Part shown: piece after piece, positions 9,446-19,726 of the stretch
How the letters are laid out: each line of letters starts with the position of its first letter
Numbering within the stretch: position 1 is the first letter of the stretch
Assembly (NCBI GenBank): GCA_038087015.1
Contig: JASBNA010000009.1
Coordinates: 124,001-188,000 of the forward strand
Origin: Cerrena zonata
Taxonomy: Eukaryota > Basidiomycota > Agaricomycetes > Polyporales > Cerrenaceae
Length of the DNA: 64,000 bases
Direction of reading: 5' to 3'
The notes under the pieces: generated by a model
What the model was told of the DNA's origin: nothing
Database searches by the model: none
What the model saw: only the letters and a program-made list of their open reading frames with translations
Translations under genes and position numbers: made by a program

Positions 9446-11662
9446 ATGCCAACTATTCTCATCTCCGTTTTGATTTCATTCGTCATTGGTATTGCTTTCA
9501 CAGTTGTCGTTCTTAGGAAGGGTGATGATAATCATAAACGTCTCCCTTTGCCTCCGGGACCGTCCCCTCTTCCTATAGTGGGTAACCTTTTCGATATGCC
9601 CAGGGAGTCTTCTTGGACAGCTTTCGCGGCTATGTCACGGAAATACGGTGCGTATTAGTACAAATCATTCTATTGAATTATACTGAATACCGCAAAGGAG
9701 ACATCATGCATCTCAAAGCAATCAACCAGCATATAATTGTCGTTTCTTCGTCGGAAGTAGCTGCAGATCTATTCGAGAAACGAGCAGCGATATACTCTGA
9801 TAGATACCAGTCTGTTATGATGACCGACCTGTGAGTTCTTCTTGATACACCACAATGCTAAAGCTATTGATTGTCTTAGGATGGAAATCGGATGGTCGTT
9901 CACGATTATGGATTACAACGAGGAATGGCGAAAGAAACGGAAAGTCTTCCATCAATACCTTGGTGCAAACGCAATTCGGGCATACGATAATCAGCAATTT
10001 GACCATGTACGAGAGTTTTTGAGGCAGTTACACCGACAACCCGAAAAGTCCTCCGAACATGCTCATTTGTGAGTTTCCGTGTCAGTCTCTTGCTCTCAAG
10101 GGCTTAAGATCGATATCAATTATAGCCTCTTCTCTGCTATACTAATGGACACTATTTATGGCATTCCAATCGCAGATATCACAAACATACACGTCGCGGA
10201 AGCTGAAAAATCGGTAGAAGGTTTCAATGAAGCAATCGAACCTGGCCGTTTCTGGGTCGATTTTTTGCCGCTCTGTACGTCCCTCACCGCTACAAAGACA
10301 CTGTGGAACTGACTCTAATATAGTAAAATATGTTCCTGATTGGTTTCCGGGAGCCAACTTCCAGAGATTGGCTGCGGACTGGCGGCTGCACATGTTTAAG
10401 GCTCGCGACGGACCTTTTTACGAAACAAAGTCAGCCTACGTAAGTGAAATATAGAGCTTCCATTTCGTTATCTCATTGTTCACCAATCTACAGACCGCAG
10501 GATCTGCAAGACCTTCTGTAGTAGCGACTATTCTGGAAGATATCTCAGACGACCTTCAGCCTGAACAAGAGCGCATAATCAACGATAGTGTAGGAACAGC
10601 CTTCGCAGGTGATTGTTATCATTACTCTTTCGGTACCTCGATAAACTCATTTCAATTTCATGCGCAGCTGGTGTTAATACTGTAAGTGCTAAGCTCACTT
10701 TAAATTTGACACATTAAGTCTCTTGAATACCAATAAATATCCCTCATTTTTCAGAGCGCTCCTACTCTGCAAATATTCCTCTTCGCTATGTTAACAAACC
10801 TCGAGGTTCAAAGGAAGGCTCAAGCAGAACTAGACGCAGTTGTCGGCAGAGATAGACTCCCGACGCTAAACGACAAGGATAACCTTCCCATCATCGAGGC
10901 GATTCTGAGGGAAACACTCAGGTGGATGCCTGTGGTACCTCTTGGTAAAATAATCCTTCGTTGCACTGACCACAATCTGACCGACATGTTGACCACTTAG
11001 CTATCCCGCATTATACGTCGGCGAGTGATGAATATCGTGGATATTACATTCCAAAGGGCTCAATTGTGATTGGGGTACGTCATTTCATGTTATCCCAGCA
11101 CACCTGTCGCCTTGCGTGAATATTGATATTGATATACCGTCTGAATTAGAACTCGTGGTAAGGTTGCAAGTACCTTGTTATACTTATCTAAAACTATTCC
11201 GTAGGCATATCCTGCATAATCCGGATGACTACCCCGAGCCCGAACTATTTAAGCCTGAGCGATACCTAGCAGCAGACGGAAGTATAAATCCAGATGTGAT
11301 GGATCCGAGTGCATCATGCTTTGGCTATGGCCGAAGGTAGGCGTGAATATACTTTCTCGTTAGTACCCGACTGCTGACGATATTGCTCTATTTTGAAGGA
11401 TCTGTCCCGGAAGGTTTTTGAGTCTTAACGCTTTGTTCTTAGCAATGGCTTGTACTTTGCATGTTTTCAATATTGAACCTGAAGAGGGACCAGACGGGAC
11501 ACCTCTCAAGACAGAAATCCGAATGACTGGTAACTTTATTCCGTGAGTGTTTGACATATATTAGGACACCCTCATAAAAATAACACGTAGCTCAGACATC
11601 CAAAAATACCACCATGCTCGGTCAAAGAACGTCCAGAGGCCGAGGTCCTTTTCGCCCAATGA
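9446..11662 (+). CDS. Cytochrome P450 (OrdA/CYP64-like), paralog 3, Asn in the I-helix
   Basis: Haem-thiolate monooxygenase; substrate unknown. The ATG at 9446 opens an anchor (ILISVLISFVIGIAFTVVVL) and the hinge PLPPGPSPLPIVGN. Later exons give WRKKRKVFHQYLG, the K-helix RETLRW, the 8-nt exon 11150-11157 (Asn-Ser-Trp), FGYGRR/ICPGRFL and a last exon with PPCSVKERPEAEVLFAQ before the stop at 11660. The 14-nt I-helix exon (10668-10681) reads Ala-Gly-Val-Asn-Thr, so the usual acidic residue before Thr is Asn here. In characterised P450s that acid takes part in proton delivery, so the change may alter oxygen activation. Otherwise the gene appears complete. It is the downstream member of the tandem pair and closely matches paralog 2. 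Confidence 0.92.
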
Positions 11663-12078
11663 TGTTATAGTATTTGTTGAATATTTGCTATTATTTTGAT
11701 TACTTTTCAAGTCTCAGTCTTTGGGACTCGGGAGTCATAAGGATACAACCCCATTTCTTAAGTCTTACAGCGAGCTGGGATTTTAACGACTAATAGTACG
11801 CGACAAAAGCAAAAGTCAACAAGTGATAGCCGCCTGCCAGTGAAGGTCTAGCTATTGCCATGAGTCATTCTTGCTTACGCGCCCGTGGAGGCCTAGATGA
11901 TCATCGAGGTGGCTGCAAGTTGATGACGATCGAGTGCTATACATTGAACAATTTGAGTCTATACCAGTAACCACTTGCGCAGTATCTGGACTAAGAACAT
12001 ATTCCTTTGTTCTTTTTTACCCCTCACCAGAAGAAACTTATCATATCATAGCCAAGACCGCCATCCGAAGAACTCAAG
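11663..12078. other. Intergenic between P450 paralog 3 and PER1
   Basis: No gene seen. It contains the terminator side of the P450 and the promoter of the PER1-like gene. Confidence 0.5.
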
Positions 12079-13161
12079 ATGATAACTCGTTATACACGAG
12101 TTTGGCTTTCTGCCCTCTTACTCGCTGCTCTCGTAGCCCATGTCCGTGCTTCATCAGGAGATAGAGCAGACATGTACCAAACGTGTGTACTCCTATGTAC
12201 GAAACGCGTATGTGCAGACGATGCACCCCATTGGTCTTCACTGGTGTCGCGACTGACGCGGTGGACGTGTGCGGATGATTGCAAGTACAATTGTATGCAC
12301 CATCTCACCGACCAGGCTCTTGAACAAGGAACTCGAGTACATCAATACTATGGAAAGTGGCCATTCTGGCGTTTCCTCGGAATGCAAGAACCCGCTTCAG
12401 TCATTTTCTCAATATTCAACTTGCTCTATCACGCGAAAGGGTACTCCGAAATTCGGGATAGGGTGCCGAATGGGCACCCTCTGAAGCCATACTACCTTGG
12501 CTTTGCACTAGTTAGCATCAATTCTTGGATATGGTCTGCGGTGTTTCATACACGAGGTTCGTGTCGTGCATCCTTCATTCGGATATTATGCTAATTTGTG
12601 ACCGCAGATCTGCCAACGACAGAGAAACTTGATTATTTCTCAGCAGCAGCTTCCATCCTATTTTCTTTCTATGCCACAGTCATCCGTCTATTCCACCTCT
12701 ACAGGGATGACCGAGAACGATTGACAAGAGCAGACCCTTCAACACAAATTATCCGAAGACTATGGACTGCACTATGTCTCGTCATATTCATCGCACACAT
12801 ATCATACCTCACCCTTCTTCCAAGCTTCGATTACTCCTATAACATGGCATTCAACCTCGCATTTGGGATGTCCCACAACCTTCTTTGGTTCCTTTACTCC
12901 CTTCCCCCAGCTGCTCACCTCGTCAAGAGGTTCCCCACGCGCCCTCGATCATATCGACCTTCGTACGCCTACAAACCAGCGATGCTCGTCCTCCTCACAA
13001 CAGGGGCAATGACATTTGAATTGTTGGACTTTTCACCATGGTTCAGAGTAATTGATGCGCATGCGTTGTGGCATCTTGCTACCGTACCAATCGCTGCTCT
13101 ATGGTACGAGTTCCTGATAGAGGATTCGTTAGATGATGGCTGGAGAGCGTACCACCACTAG
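12079..13161 (+). CDS. PER1: PER1/PGAP3-like GPI-anchor remodelling protein
   Basis: Acts in the ER on GPI-anchored proteins, removing the sn-2 acyl chain so that lipid remodelling can proceed. Two exons (12079-12556 and 12608-13161, 51-nt intron) join to 343 residues, the usual length. The N-terminus is a signal peptide (VWLSALLLAALVAHVRAS). A luminal Cys-rich segment follows (YQTCVLLCTKRVC, WTCADDCKYNCMH), then the signature YYGKWPFWRFLGMQEPASV and about six to seven hydrophobic segments. Conserved motifs include SINSWIWSAVFHTRD, LDYFSAAA and the C-terminal DAHALWHLATVPIAALWYEF, typical of the CREST hydrolase superfamily with His and Asp in membrane segments. The start was chosen for the signal peptide. 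Confidence 0.93.
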
Positions 13162-13562
13162 AGGTCAGTTGTACTCCTATTCTATTCTATCACATGTGTC
13201 TTAAAAATATTCGGACAGCTGTCTGAAGGGAGAGTGGATCTATCGTTGCGCTTGCATGCAATATTTCCTTCGTTTTGTACGTGTCCACGTCACCGTACCC
13301 GATTTCTTTGATGAATCGATCCTCGATGTGTAGCGGTATAATTTATTTTTCATCAAACGGACTTTGTTGCAATTATTTTCGCGCATCATGACACTGGGAT
13401 GACAAACATGAATTTGCATGAGTCATTTGTGCTTTCTTGATAGCTCTCGTTGGATTCGAGGAACCATTATTCTACAATTCTTCCTCCCCCCTTACCCAGG
13501 AGATTGGTCTATATTATACATACGCACACACGACCTTACACGACCTTACACTCCACCGTCTT
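13162..13562. other. Convergent 3' spacer between PER1 and THI20-like gene
   Basis: Shared 3' flank of two convergent genes. No coding sequence or RNA gene is seen. Confidence 0.5.
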
Positions 13563-15696
13563 TCACAACAAACCCAATGCCATATCCCAGAAACCCTTCT
13601 CTAACCTTGTGCACTTCTCCCAAACCGAAGTCCACTCCTTCAGTCTTGCCGGAGATGGCGGGTCTGCTTCAGCCATTTGCTCGATAGTTTCTATCACCAT
13701 CGCAAAGTGCCGATTCATCAAATATTTGTCAGATGTGAAAATACTACGAATACTGACCTATCCCGAGCTTGACAGCTCCCTGGTAATGTTCTCCGCCATA
13801 GTCTTCCATCCATTTTGCGTATGGATTCCCTTCGGTGAGTACCCACGTTTCGGGTTTTAGAGATTCCTTTTTGAGCCAGAGCCCCACCTCGCCGTATCCC
13901 AGTAGGCAAGCAGCAACTGCCATTAGGAGTCTATTGGCATCACCTGTTACAATCATGAGGCACGGCGAATTATCATTATCAGAAGGGGACCAAATACTGA
14001 CCCTGCAGGCCAACATCGAGGATATAAGCTCCATAGGCGGTTGTGGATGGTGATTCTATCGTGGATTCGAGTTCTTGTTCTGAAATCCCCCATTGAGCAC
14101 AAAAGGCCTTGTGGTTTTGGACTTCGTTGATGACGTTAATGATTGTCTTGGTCGCATTGTCGATTGCACTGTACGTGGACGATTTTGCAACAAGGAGACT
14201 TAAGTGATATTGTAAGTATTCGATATGGAACGTTTGGGATTATGAATATACCCATATGCGCGAGCGTAATATCTTAGATATAGATAATCTTGCCTGGATA
14301 TACAAGATTAATATTCTAGACGAAGGAGTGCAGAAAGTTGGAGATGTTCGGCGTACTTGACGAAGTGGAGGAAACATTCCCTAGGCAGTGCCCCCCGAGC
14401 CAGTTGCTTGACGAATTCATGTTCCACATATTCTTTCCAAATGCCTGCTGTAGACTTGATGAGTGACCTGGTAAATGGATGAGGTACAGTGTTTGTCGGT
14501 CTATTGTTTGTATGAGTTCTGGTGCCTAAGACCGATATGCACGGGAACCACTAACTTAGGGATACTCCTCAGAGTGATCGAGTGCATATGATTGAGTGGG
14601 CCATGACCAGACCCCAGAGGAGCTGCAGTTTCAATCGCACGATGTGTGTAAGCAGTACCAAGCCGAACCGCTTCTACCACTGTACGTCGTCATGATCAGG
14701 ACTACTAAATATATTGTGAAGAATACAATACAGCGTACAAGAAACACCGCGGCTGAGAGCACAAACGATCGCTGCGGACAATGTGCATCCCGTTCCATGG
14801 GTACTTGTAGAATCGATCCGAGGGCGCAGGAACAGTGTAACATTCTCAGTGTCCCTGAGGACGTCCACTACCAGAGGGCGAGAGGTAAGGTCCTCTTCGG
14901 AAATTTGAAGAATTTCCATGTTCTCTTCCAGGAGACCATCACGGATAACAGTAAGGTCCGGGTGTTTGACAGCTAGTTCGGAGACATCCTGAATTGAAGA
15001 GGTTACATGTCCACCTTTGAGCAGAACCGCTTTAGGACCTAAAGTTAACAGAACCTCCGATGCAGTAAGCATTTCTGCCAAATTCGTGATAGTCGATGGG
15101 AGATTGCGAGTCGACAAGATGAGTTCTGCTTCCGACTTGTTCGGTGTGATCAGAGTAGCCAAAGGGAAGAGTTCTGTAATCATGTCATCGACCGCCTCAG
15201 GCTGCAAAAGCGTATGTCCCGAAGTCGAGACGCAAACAGGGTCACAGACTAAAGGGGGCATATTAGTTCCAAAGTGTGTTCGCAACGTATCCGTGATGGC
15301 ACGTATGACATTGGAGTCAAAGAGCATCCCGGTCTTGATACTCTGGATGCCTAGGTCTTCCAGCACAGAACGCAGCTGGATATTTCGGGATGAAGATAAG
15401 AGTTTGTTCTAGCAAAGAAGCAACGGTCTGTGACCGTACGGACTTGCTGAGCGACGAACTCGGGTGGACATGATTGCACAGACTGTACACCAGTCGTGTT
15501 CTGTGCCGTGAGGGCAGTTATGACACTAGTCCCATAGCATCCGTGGGCAGTGAAGGTCTTCAGGTCGGCCTGGACAATTTTAATTGATTTGACATGAATA
15601 ATGACGTCAACTTGGAAGTGTCGAAGGACATACCTGGATACCTGCACCTCCGCTAGGATCAGTTCCTGCTATTGTTAGGACAGGAGTGTTGGGCAT
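13563..15696 (-). CDS. THI20: Bifunctional HMP/HMP-P kinase with TenA domain (THI20-like)
   Basis: Thiamin biosynthesis and salvage. The N-terminal ThiD-like ribokinase domain phosphorylates hydroxymethylpyrimidine twice, and the C-terminal TenA domain hydrolyses aminopyrimidine or thiamin breakdown products. The ATG at 15696 leads into PVLTIAGTDPSGGAGIQ, the family start. Then come ADLKTFTAHGCYGTSVITAL, IQSIKTGML, PVCVSTSGH and the anion-hole/catalytic motif STHGTGCTLSAAI. TenA pieces follow over several exons: PHPFTRSLIKSTAGIWKEYV, DYLYLRYYARAYG, LLMAVAACLLGYGEVGLWL, NPYAKWMEDYGGEHYQ and the end EKGFWDMALGLL at 13563. Introns are short. The gene is convergent with PER1. The domain order is complete, so the enzyme looks functional. 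In yeasts such genes respond to thiamin; no riboswitch was identified here. Confidence 0.92.
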
Positions 15697-15831
15697 CCTG
15701 ACAGTTGTGTTTTAGACAGATTAACACAAAAAGGTAGGCAGAGGCAGTCGAGTCAGCTCCAAGAGTCATTTTGTACAAACCTCAGTTTTTGAAGGATATT
15801 ATCGAGAAAAAGGTTTGCAGCTTGCTTGTCA

Positions 15832-15902
15832 GCATTCATGGTGTAGCGGTAACATTGGGTCTTCCCATGGCCTAGCTCCGGGTTCGACTCCCGGTGGATG
15901 CA
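15832..15902 (+). tRNA. tRNA-Gly (CCC)
   Basis: A 71-nt intronless tRNA. Acceptor GCATTCA pairs with TGGATGC (one T-G pair), D-stem GTG/CAT, anticodon stem GGGTC/GGCCT with loop TTCCCAT, and T-arm CCGGG-TTCGACT-CCCGG. The anticodon CCC is at 15864-15866 and the discriminator is A. It begins 136 bases upstream of the THI20-like start codon on the opposite strand. Confidence 0.93.
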
Positions 15903-16436
15903 TCCTCTTTGTAAACCCCTTGTGGTATCTTTTATCCTGGACTATATCTAGTTTTTTTTGCAATGAAATCATGTATTCCGGCATACATCGTAAAGAACAT
16001 CTACTATCGAGCATCTAGCATCAAAGCAGGGAGTCAAATGAAGTCTCCAGCAATACGTACAACGTATCGTATATCAGGATACCAGTATCGTTAGCAACGC
16101 ATTCAAGCAGCAAAAGAAAAACAAGGATAACACGATGATGCATCGAGCATTATTACGTAGATAACGGGTGAATGAAAGCAAGTAATTAAATAGAATCGAC
16201 AGCCTACAAGGCAAAGTCGATGGCTGGGTAGACGTTATGCCACGCCAGATGTTAGTGGGGCCAACGAGCGAGTCGGTGAATGAGCGAGGTTTGCTGCATT
16301 ATGCGTGTGCGTGTGTCAGTAAAGACTGGGTGAGATTGCGACGGATAACCGAAGCAGTTGCGTTAGTAAATATCTCTCCGAAAGCGGGGGTACGTGGAAG
16401 GGGGTTGTGACTGTCGTAGATGTCGCTTATGTTGGC
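15903..16436. other. Intergenic after tRNA-Gly
   Basis: A T-run just after the tRNA (15952-15959) is a plausible RNA polymerase III terminator. No other gene is seen. The remainder is the 3' flank of the PL14-like gene. Confidence 0.45.
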
Positions 16437-17711
16437 TTAGAGTGATTCGGTAATGGCAATGGAGAAATCCGCAAAATGGACGTCCTGATCTTTGGGTGTA
16501 GCCCAAGAGCTATCGGCACCTATTGGGAGAAGGTTAGGAGACGTTTAATATCGATGACAGGAAATCAAACCGTACCTCCAAAGAAGGTCTGCATCATCAT
16601 TCCTCGAATGCGACCGGCGTCACCGTCACGGAGGACCAAACCGCCAACGTTGATGACACTCTTGCCCTCAACGAAGACTTCGAGTTCACCATTCTGCTGG
16701 CCAGCGTCGTTGAGACGGACGCGCTGACTGATAGTGTTCCAGTCGCCTGTCTTCCACTGGAATGAGTTACGTCCAACAGATGCTCCGTAGGTGGGGTTGC
16801 AATGAGATTCAGGGGCGATGTTGCAAACGTTGTCATTAGCCTTGAAGGAAGGAGGAAGGTAGGTGTACATTTCTCCAGCTCCGCCTGTGCGCCACATGAA
16901 TCGGGCAGAGAAACACGCATCGTTCCTGCTACCACCAGAGCACGACTTAGATCCCTCCTCGCTATCACCACCATCTATAAAATATTTGTGCGATCAGTTT
17001 CAATGACTTCCGAATCGCAATGCTGTGTTACTTACAGATACCGGGCATCTTTCCACCCTTGACAAAGTCGAAACCATCGGGGAAGAAAACGGAGTAGCCG
17101 AAGGTGACTTCCTTGGCAGTTGTGAGGTCGACGTTGGAAGGTCCGGGGCCGTAGAAGGAAAGACCACCACGAGGGGTGTGCGAGGGGATGAATGAACCCT
17201 GAGGGAAGTGGGCAAGCATAGCACTCTTTCCGGCATGTTCGACATAGACAGGTGCAATGTCCTTGAGCATGCTGTTGGGGCGGAAAGTGGAGTCTTGCAT
17301 GGGAAGCACCTTGGAGGCTCCCTGAGCCGTTGTCCAGAATTGTTTCTGGCTAACGGGGAGTAGGGCCCGAATGAGAGTACTGGCGCTAAGCAAGGTGTTT
17401 GCGGGGGCAGCAGCCGACGAGGATGAGCTGGGGCGAGTCGATGAGGAGGATGAGACAGATGGAGCGGATGCAGACGATGCAGCTGCGGAGGTTGAGGCAG
17501 CAGCAATACTGCTGGTCACCGGTGCGCTACTAGGAGTAGCAATGCTAGCAATAGAACTACTGGCAAGTTCGGTGTTCGCGGCAACGGCACTAGCAAAAGA
17601 TGAAAGAGTCTTTCCGGTGTGCTTGCATCGTCCCCGGAGACCATGAGGAGCAGAATAAACCGAGGCAACGCTGAAAGCGAGTGCAGTAACGAGAGTCATG
17701 AAAACAAACAT
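16437..17711 (-). CDS. Secreted polysaccharide-lyase-family-14-like protein, copy 1
   Basis: Probably secreted and acting on an acidic or cell-wall polysaccharide; the substrate is not known from sequence. The ATG at 17711 opens a signal peptide (VFMTLVTALAFSVASVYSA). About 100 residues of low-complexity Ser/Ala linker follow. The PL14-like domain has RPNSMLKDIAPVYV, RGGLSFYGPGP, EVTFGYSVFFPDGFDFVKGG, MPGIYGG, ACFSARFMWRTGGAGEMYTY and a C-terminal half with TISQRVRLND, NVGGLVLRD, IRGMMMQTFFGG. After a last intron it ends with a short exon (DVHFADFSIAITESL). Several Cys residues suggest disulphides. It is the downstream member of a same-strand tandem pair; copy 2 lacks the long linker. PL14 assignment is by motif resemblance to basidiomycete proteins so annotated. 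Confidence 0.85.
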
Positions 17712-18594
17712 CTTCCCTTGAGTTCGTACGGGTGTGTTTTCGTTAATGATTGACGGGACGAGTAAACACGGAGGTAAAGACAGCTATAAAAGAGAGAGCT
17801 GTTTGGAAAGAATGACTAGTGCAACGACAGCACAACGAGGCGTGAGGAGGGGAGGAATAGGTGGACGGAGAAGGAGAAATGAAGGAACAAGGATCCCTCG
17901 GTTCAAACATCCATCTTATATATGGGCTTGGCACGGCGTCCTCCATGGGGCTTCTGATTTGCCGAAAACAGGTTTTACACAACATTCTAGAGGCTCTTTT
18001 ACCTCCTATTCGTACTTCGATTGCTGTCTGGTATGTCGCTTTGTCTCAGGATTAAGAAATCGTATTGTCATTGGAAGGTTTGCTCCCGAACAAGTGAACG
18101 AAGACAGTCATTGTTCTCCTATTTCATTGAGCGTCTGCAAGAGAATAAGTCAAAGAAGCCCCACTTCGGCGACAGCGTCTAGTGATACGGCAAGTTACGA
18201 TAACCTTTTGTGTTGGTACCTCATAGCAACCTTGCTTTGCAGGAGTGCTGGACATGAGAGGATTATATACAGCAGCGAATTACGACATCTAAATTGGGTA
18301 GTTTGCTGCATGATCGTAGAAGGAAGCTCAATCGATCGTACCCATAATTATCTCGGGAGGCTATAATGACACCTGGTGATTTAAACTCGAAGGTCATGTA
18401 TAAATAAAGTTTACAATTTTTACCTTCAATATATTACAAGTTACAGGCTGCATCCTTCCCAGAGGAACACCAAGGGTATCTACGGCTAAAGGGAGGTCAT
18501 AGAGATATAGGAGCATGATCATGATGTGGCGAAGTTGGTAACAAAGCAAGGAGATGTCGGGTAAGAGAGCTATATGATTATGAGATAAATACTT
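17712..18594. other. Spacer between tandem PL14-like genes
   Basis: Promoter region of copy 1 (minus strand) and 3' flank of copy 2. A minus-strand TATA-like TATATAA is present near 17915. The long open frame on the plus strand has no recognisable product and no coding character. Confidence 0.5.
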
Positions 18595-19726
18595 TCACAG
18601 CTTCTGGGTTATCGCAACAGAAAAGTCGGAAAAGTATGCGTCTTGATCTGTAGGCGAGGCCCAGGAGGAGTCGGAACCTGTGGCGATAAATAGGATAGAT
18701 TTCGATGAGACCTCATCAGACAAGACACGAGGTACCACCTACCTCCGAAGAAAGTCTGGAACTGCATGCCTCGAATGCGTCCGTCAGCGGAGTTCCTGAG
18801 AACCAGACCACCAACATTTACAACACTCTTCCCAGCAACGAACAGTTCCAACTCTCCGTTGGCTTGTCCAACATCGTTCAATCTGACTCTTTGAGAGACC
18901 GTGGTTCTAGCCCCGGTCTTCCACGTGAACGAGCCACGGCCTACGGATGCGCCGTATACATCGTTGCAGGTGGAGAACGGGGGAATATCACACACGGCTT
19001 GATTCTCGGTGAAATCGGGAGGGAGATAAGTGTAGAGTTCTCCTGCGCCGTTAGTTCGCCACATGAGGCGAGCAGACCAGCAGCCGTCATCGCGACGGCC
19101 GCCAGAGCAAGAAACGGCTTCGCTATCACTGTTTCCACCATCTAAACGTTCACAAGAATTAGGTATATTCCCAATGTGACACAGAGATATTTTCACCAAT
19201 CGACGCGCATACATATTGTATGTGCATGAGGTAAAAGTGAAATTTGAATGAAATTCAAATGGAAGAAGGACCTACATAACCCCGGAACCTTGCCTCCCTT
19301 CACAAAGTTAAATCCAGATGGAAAGTAGGCAGTATAGCCAAAAGTGGCTTCCTTTGCCGTTGTCAGGTCAACGCTAGCGGGACCGGGGGCATAGAACGAA
19401 AAACCTCCTTGGGGGGAGTGTGAGAATGTGTACGAGCCGGCCGGAAAATGTGCTTTCATCGACAACTTTCCGTCAGGTGCATTCACATAGTCGTGAGGAA
19501 GAGCTGTAATTATGTTGTGTGGGCGGAAAGTGGCATCTGACAACGGGGATGTTGTTGCGCCAGAAATCGAAGAAGTGGTCCAGTAGGAAGTCTGCGGCGA
19601 CACTGGGAAGAGGGGGCTTGATAGAGAGGCACGAGCAGTCAGGTTGTGAGCCCCGTCTGTCGGTAGAGAGAACACGATAGCCGGGAGAAGTGCGAGAGTG
19701 GCAGAGAGAAGTTTGAAGGAGAACAT
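18595..19726 (-). CDS. Secreted polysaccharide-lyase-family-14-like protein, copy 2
   Basis: Same family as copy 1, compact form. The ATG at 19726 opens a signal peptide (FSFKLLSATLALLPAIVFS), with only a short spacer before the domain. Visible blocks: TFRPHNIITALPHDYV, GGFSFYAPGPASVDLTTAKE, FGYTAYFPSGFNFVKGG, KVPGLYGG, CWSARLMWRTNGAGELYTYL, SFTWKTG, TVSQRVRLNDVGQANGELEL, NVGGLVLRN, RGMQFQTFFGG and a short last exon ending AYFSDFSVAITQKL at 18595. Exon borders match copy 1 at PG(I/L)-YGG and TFFGG, confirming recent tandem duplication. A minus-strand TATTTAAG at 19798-19805 is a likely TATA element about 75 bases upstream of the start. Confidence 0.87.

Noticed and set aside
12079..13161. Two separate genes because of the stop after the first open frame
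   Set aside because: A 51-nt GT-AG intron (12557-12607) joins both frames into a continuous PER1 sequence at HTR-D-LPTTEKLDY.
17734..18366. 210-codon plus-strand open frame upstream of PL14-like copy 1
   Set aside because: Composition is not protein-like, it has no recognisable domain and it covers the promoter of a minus-strand gene.
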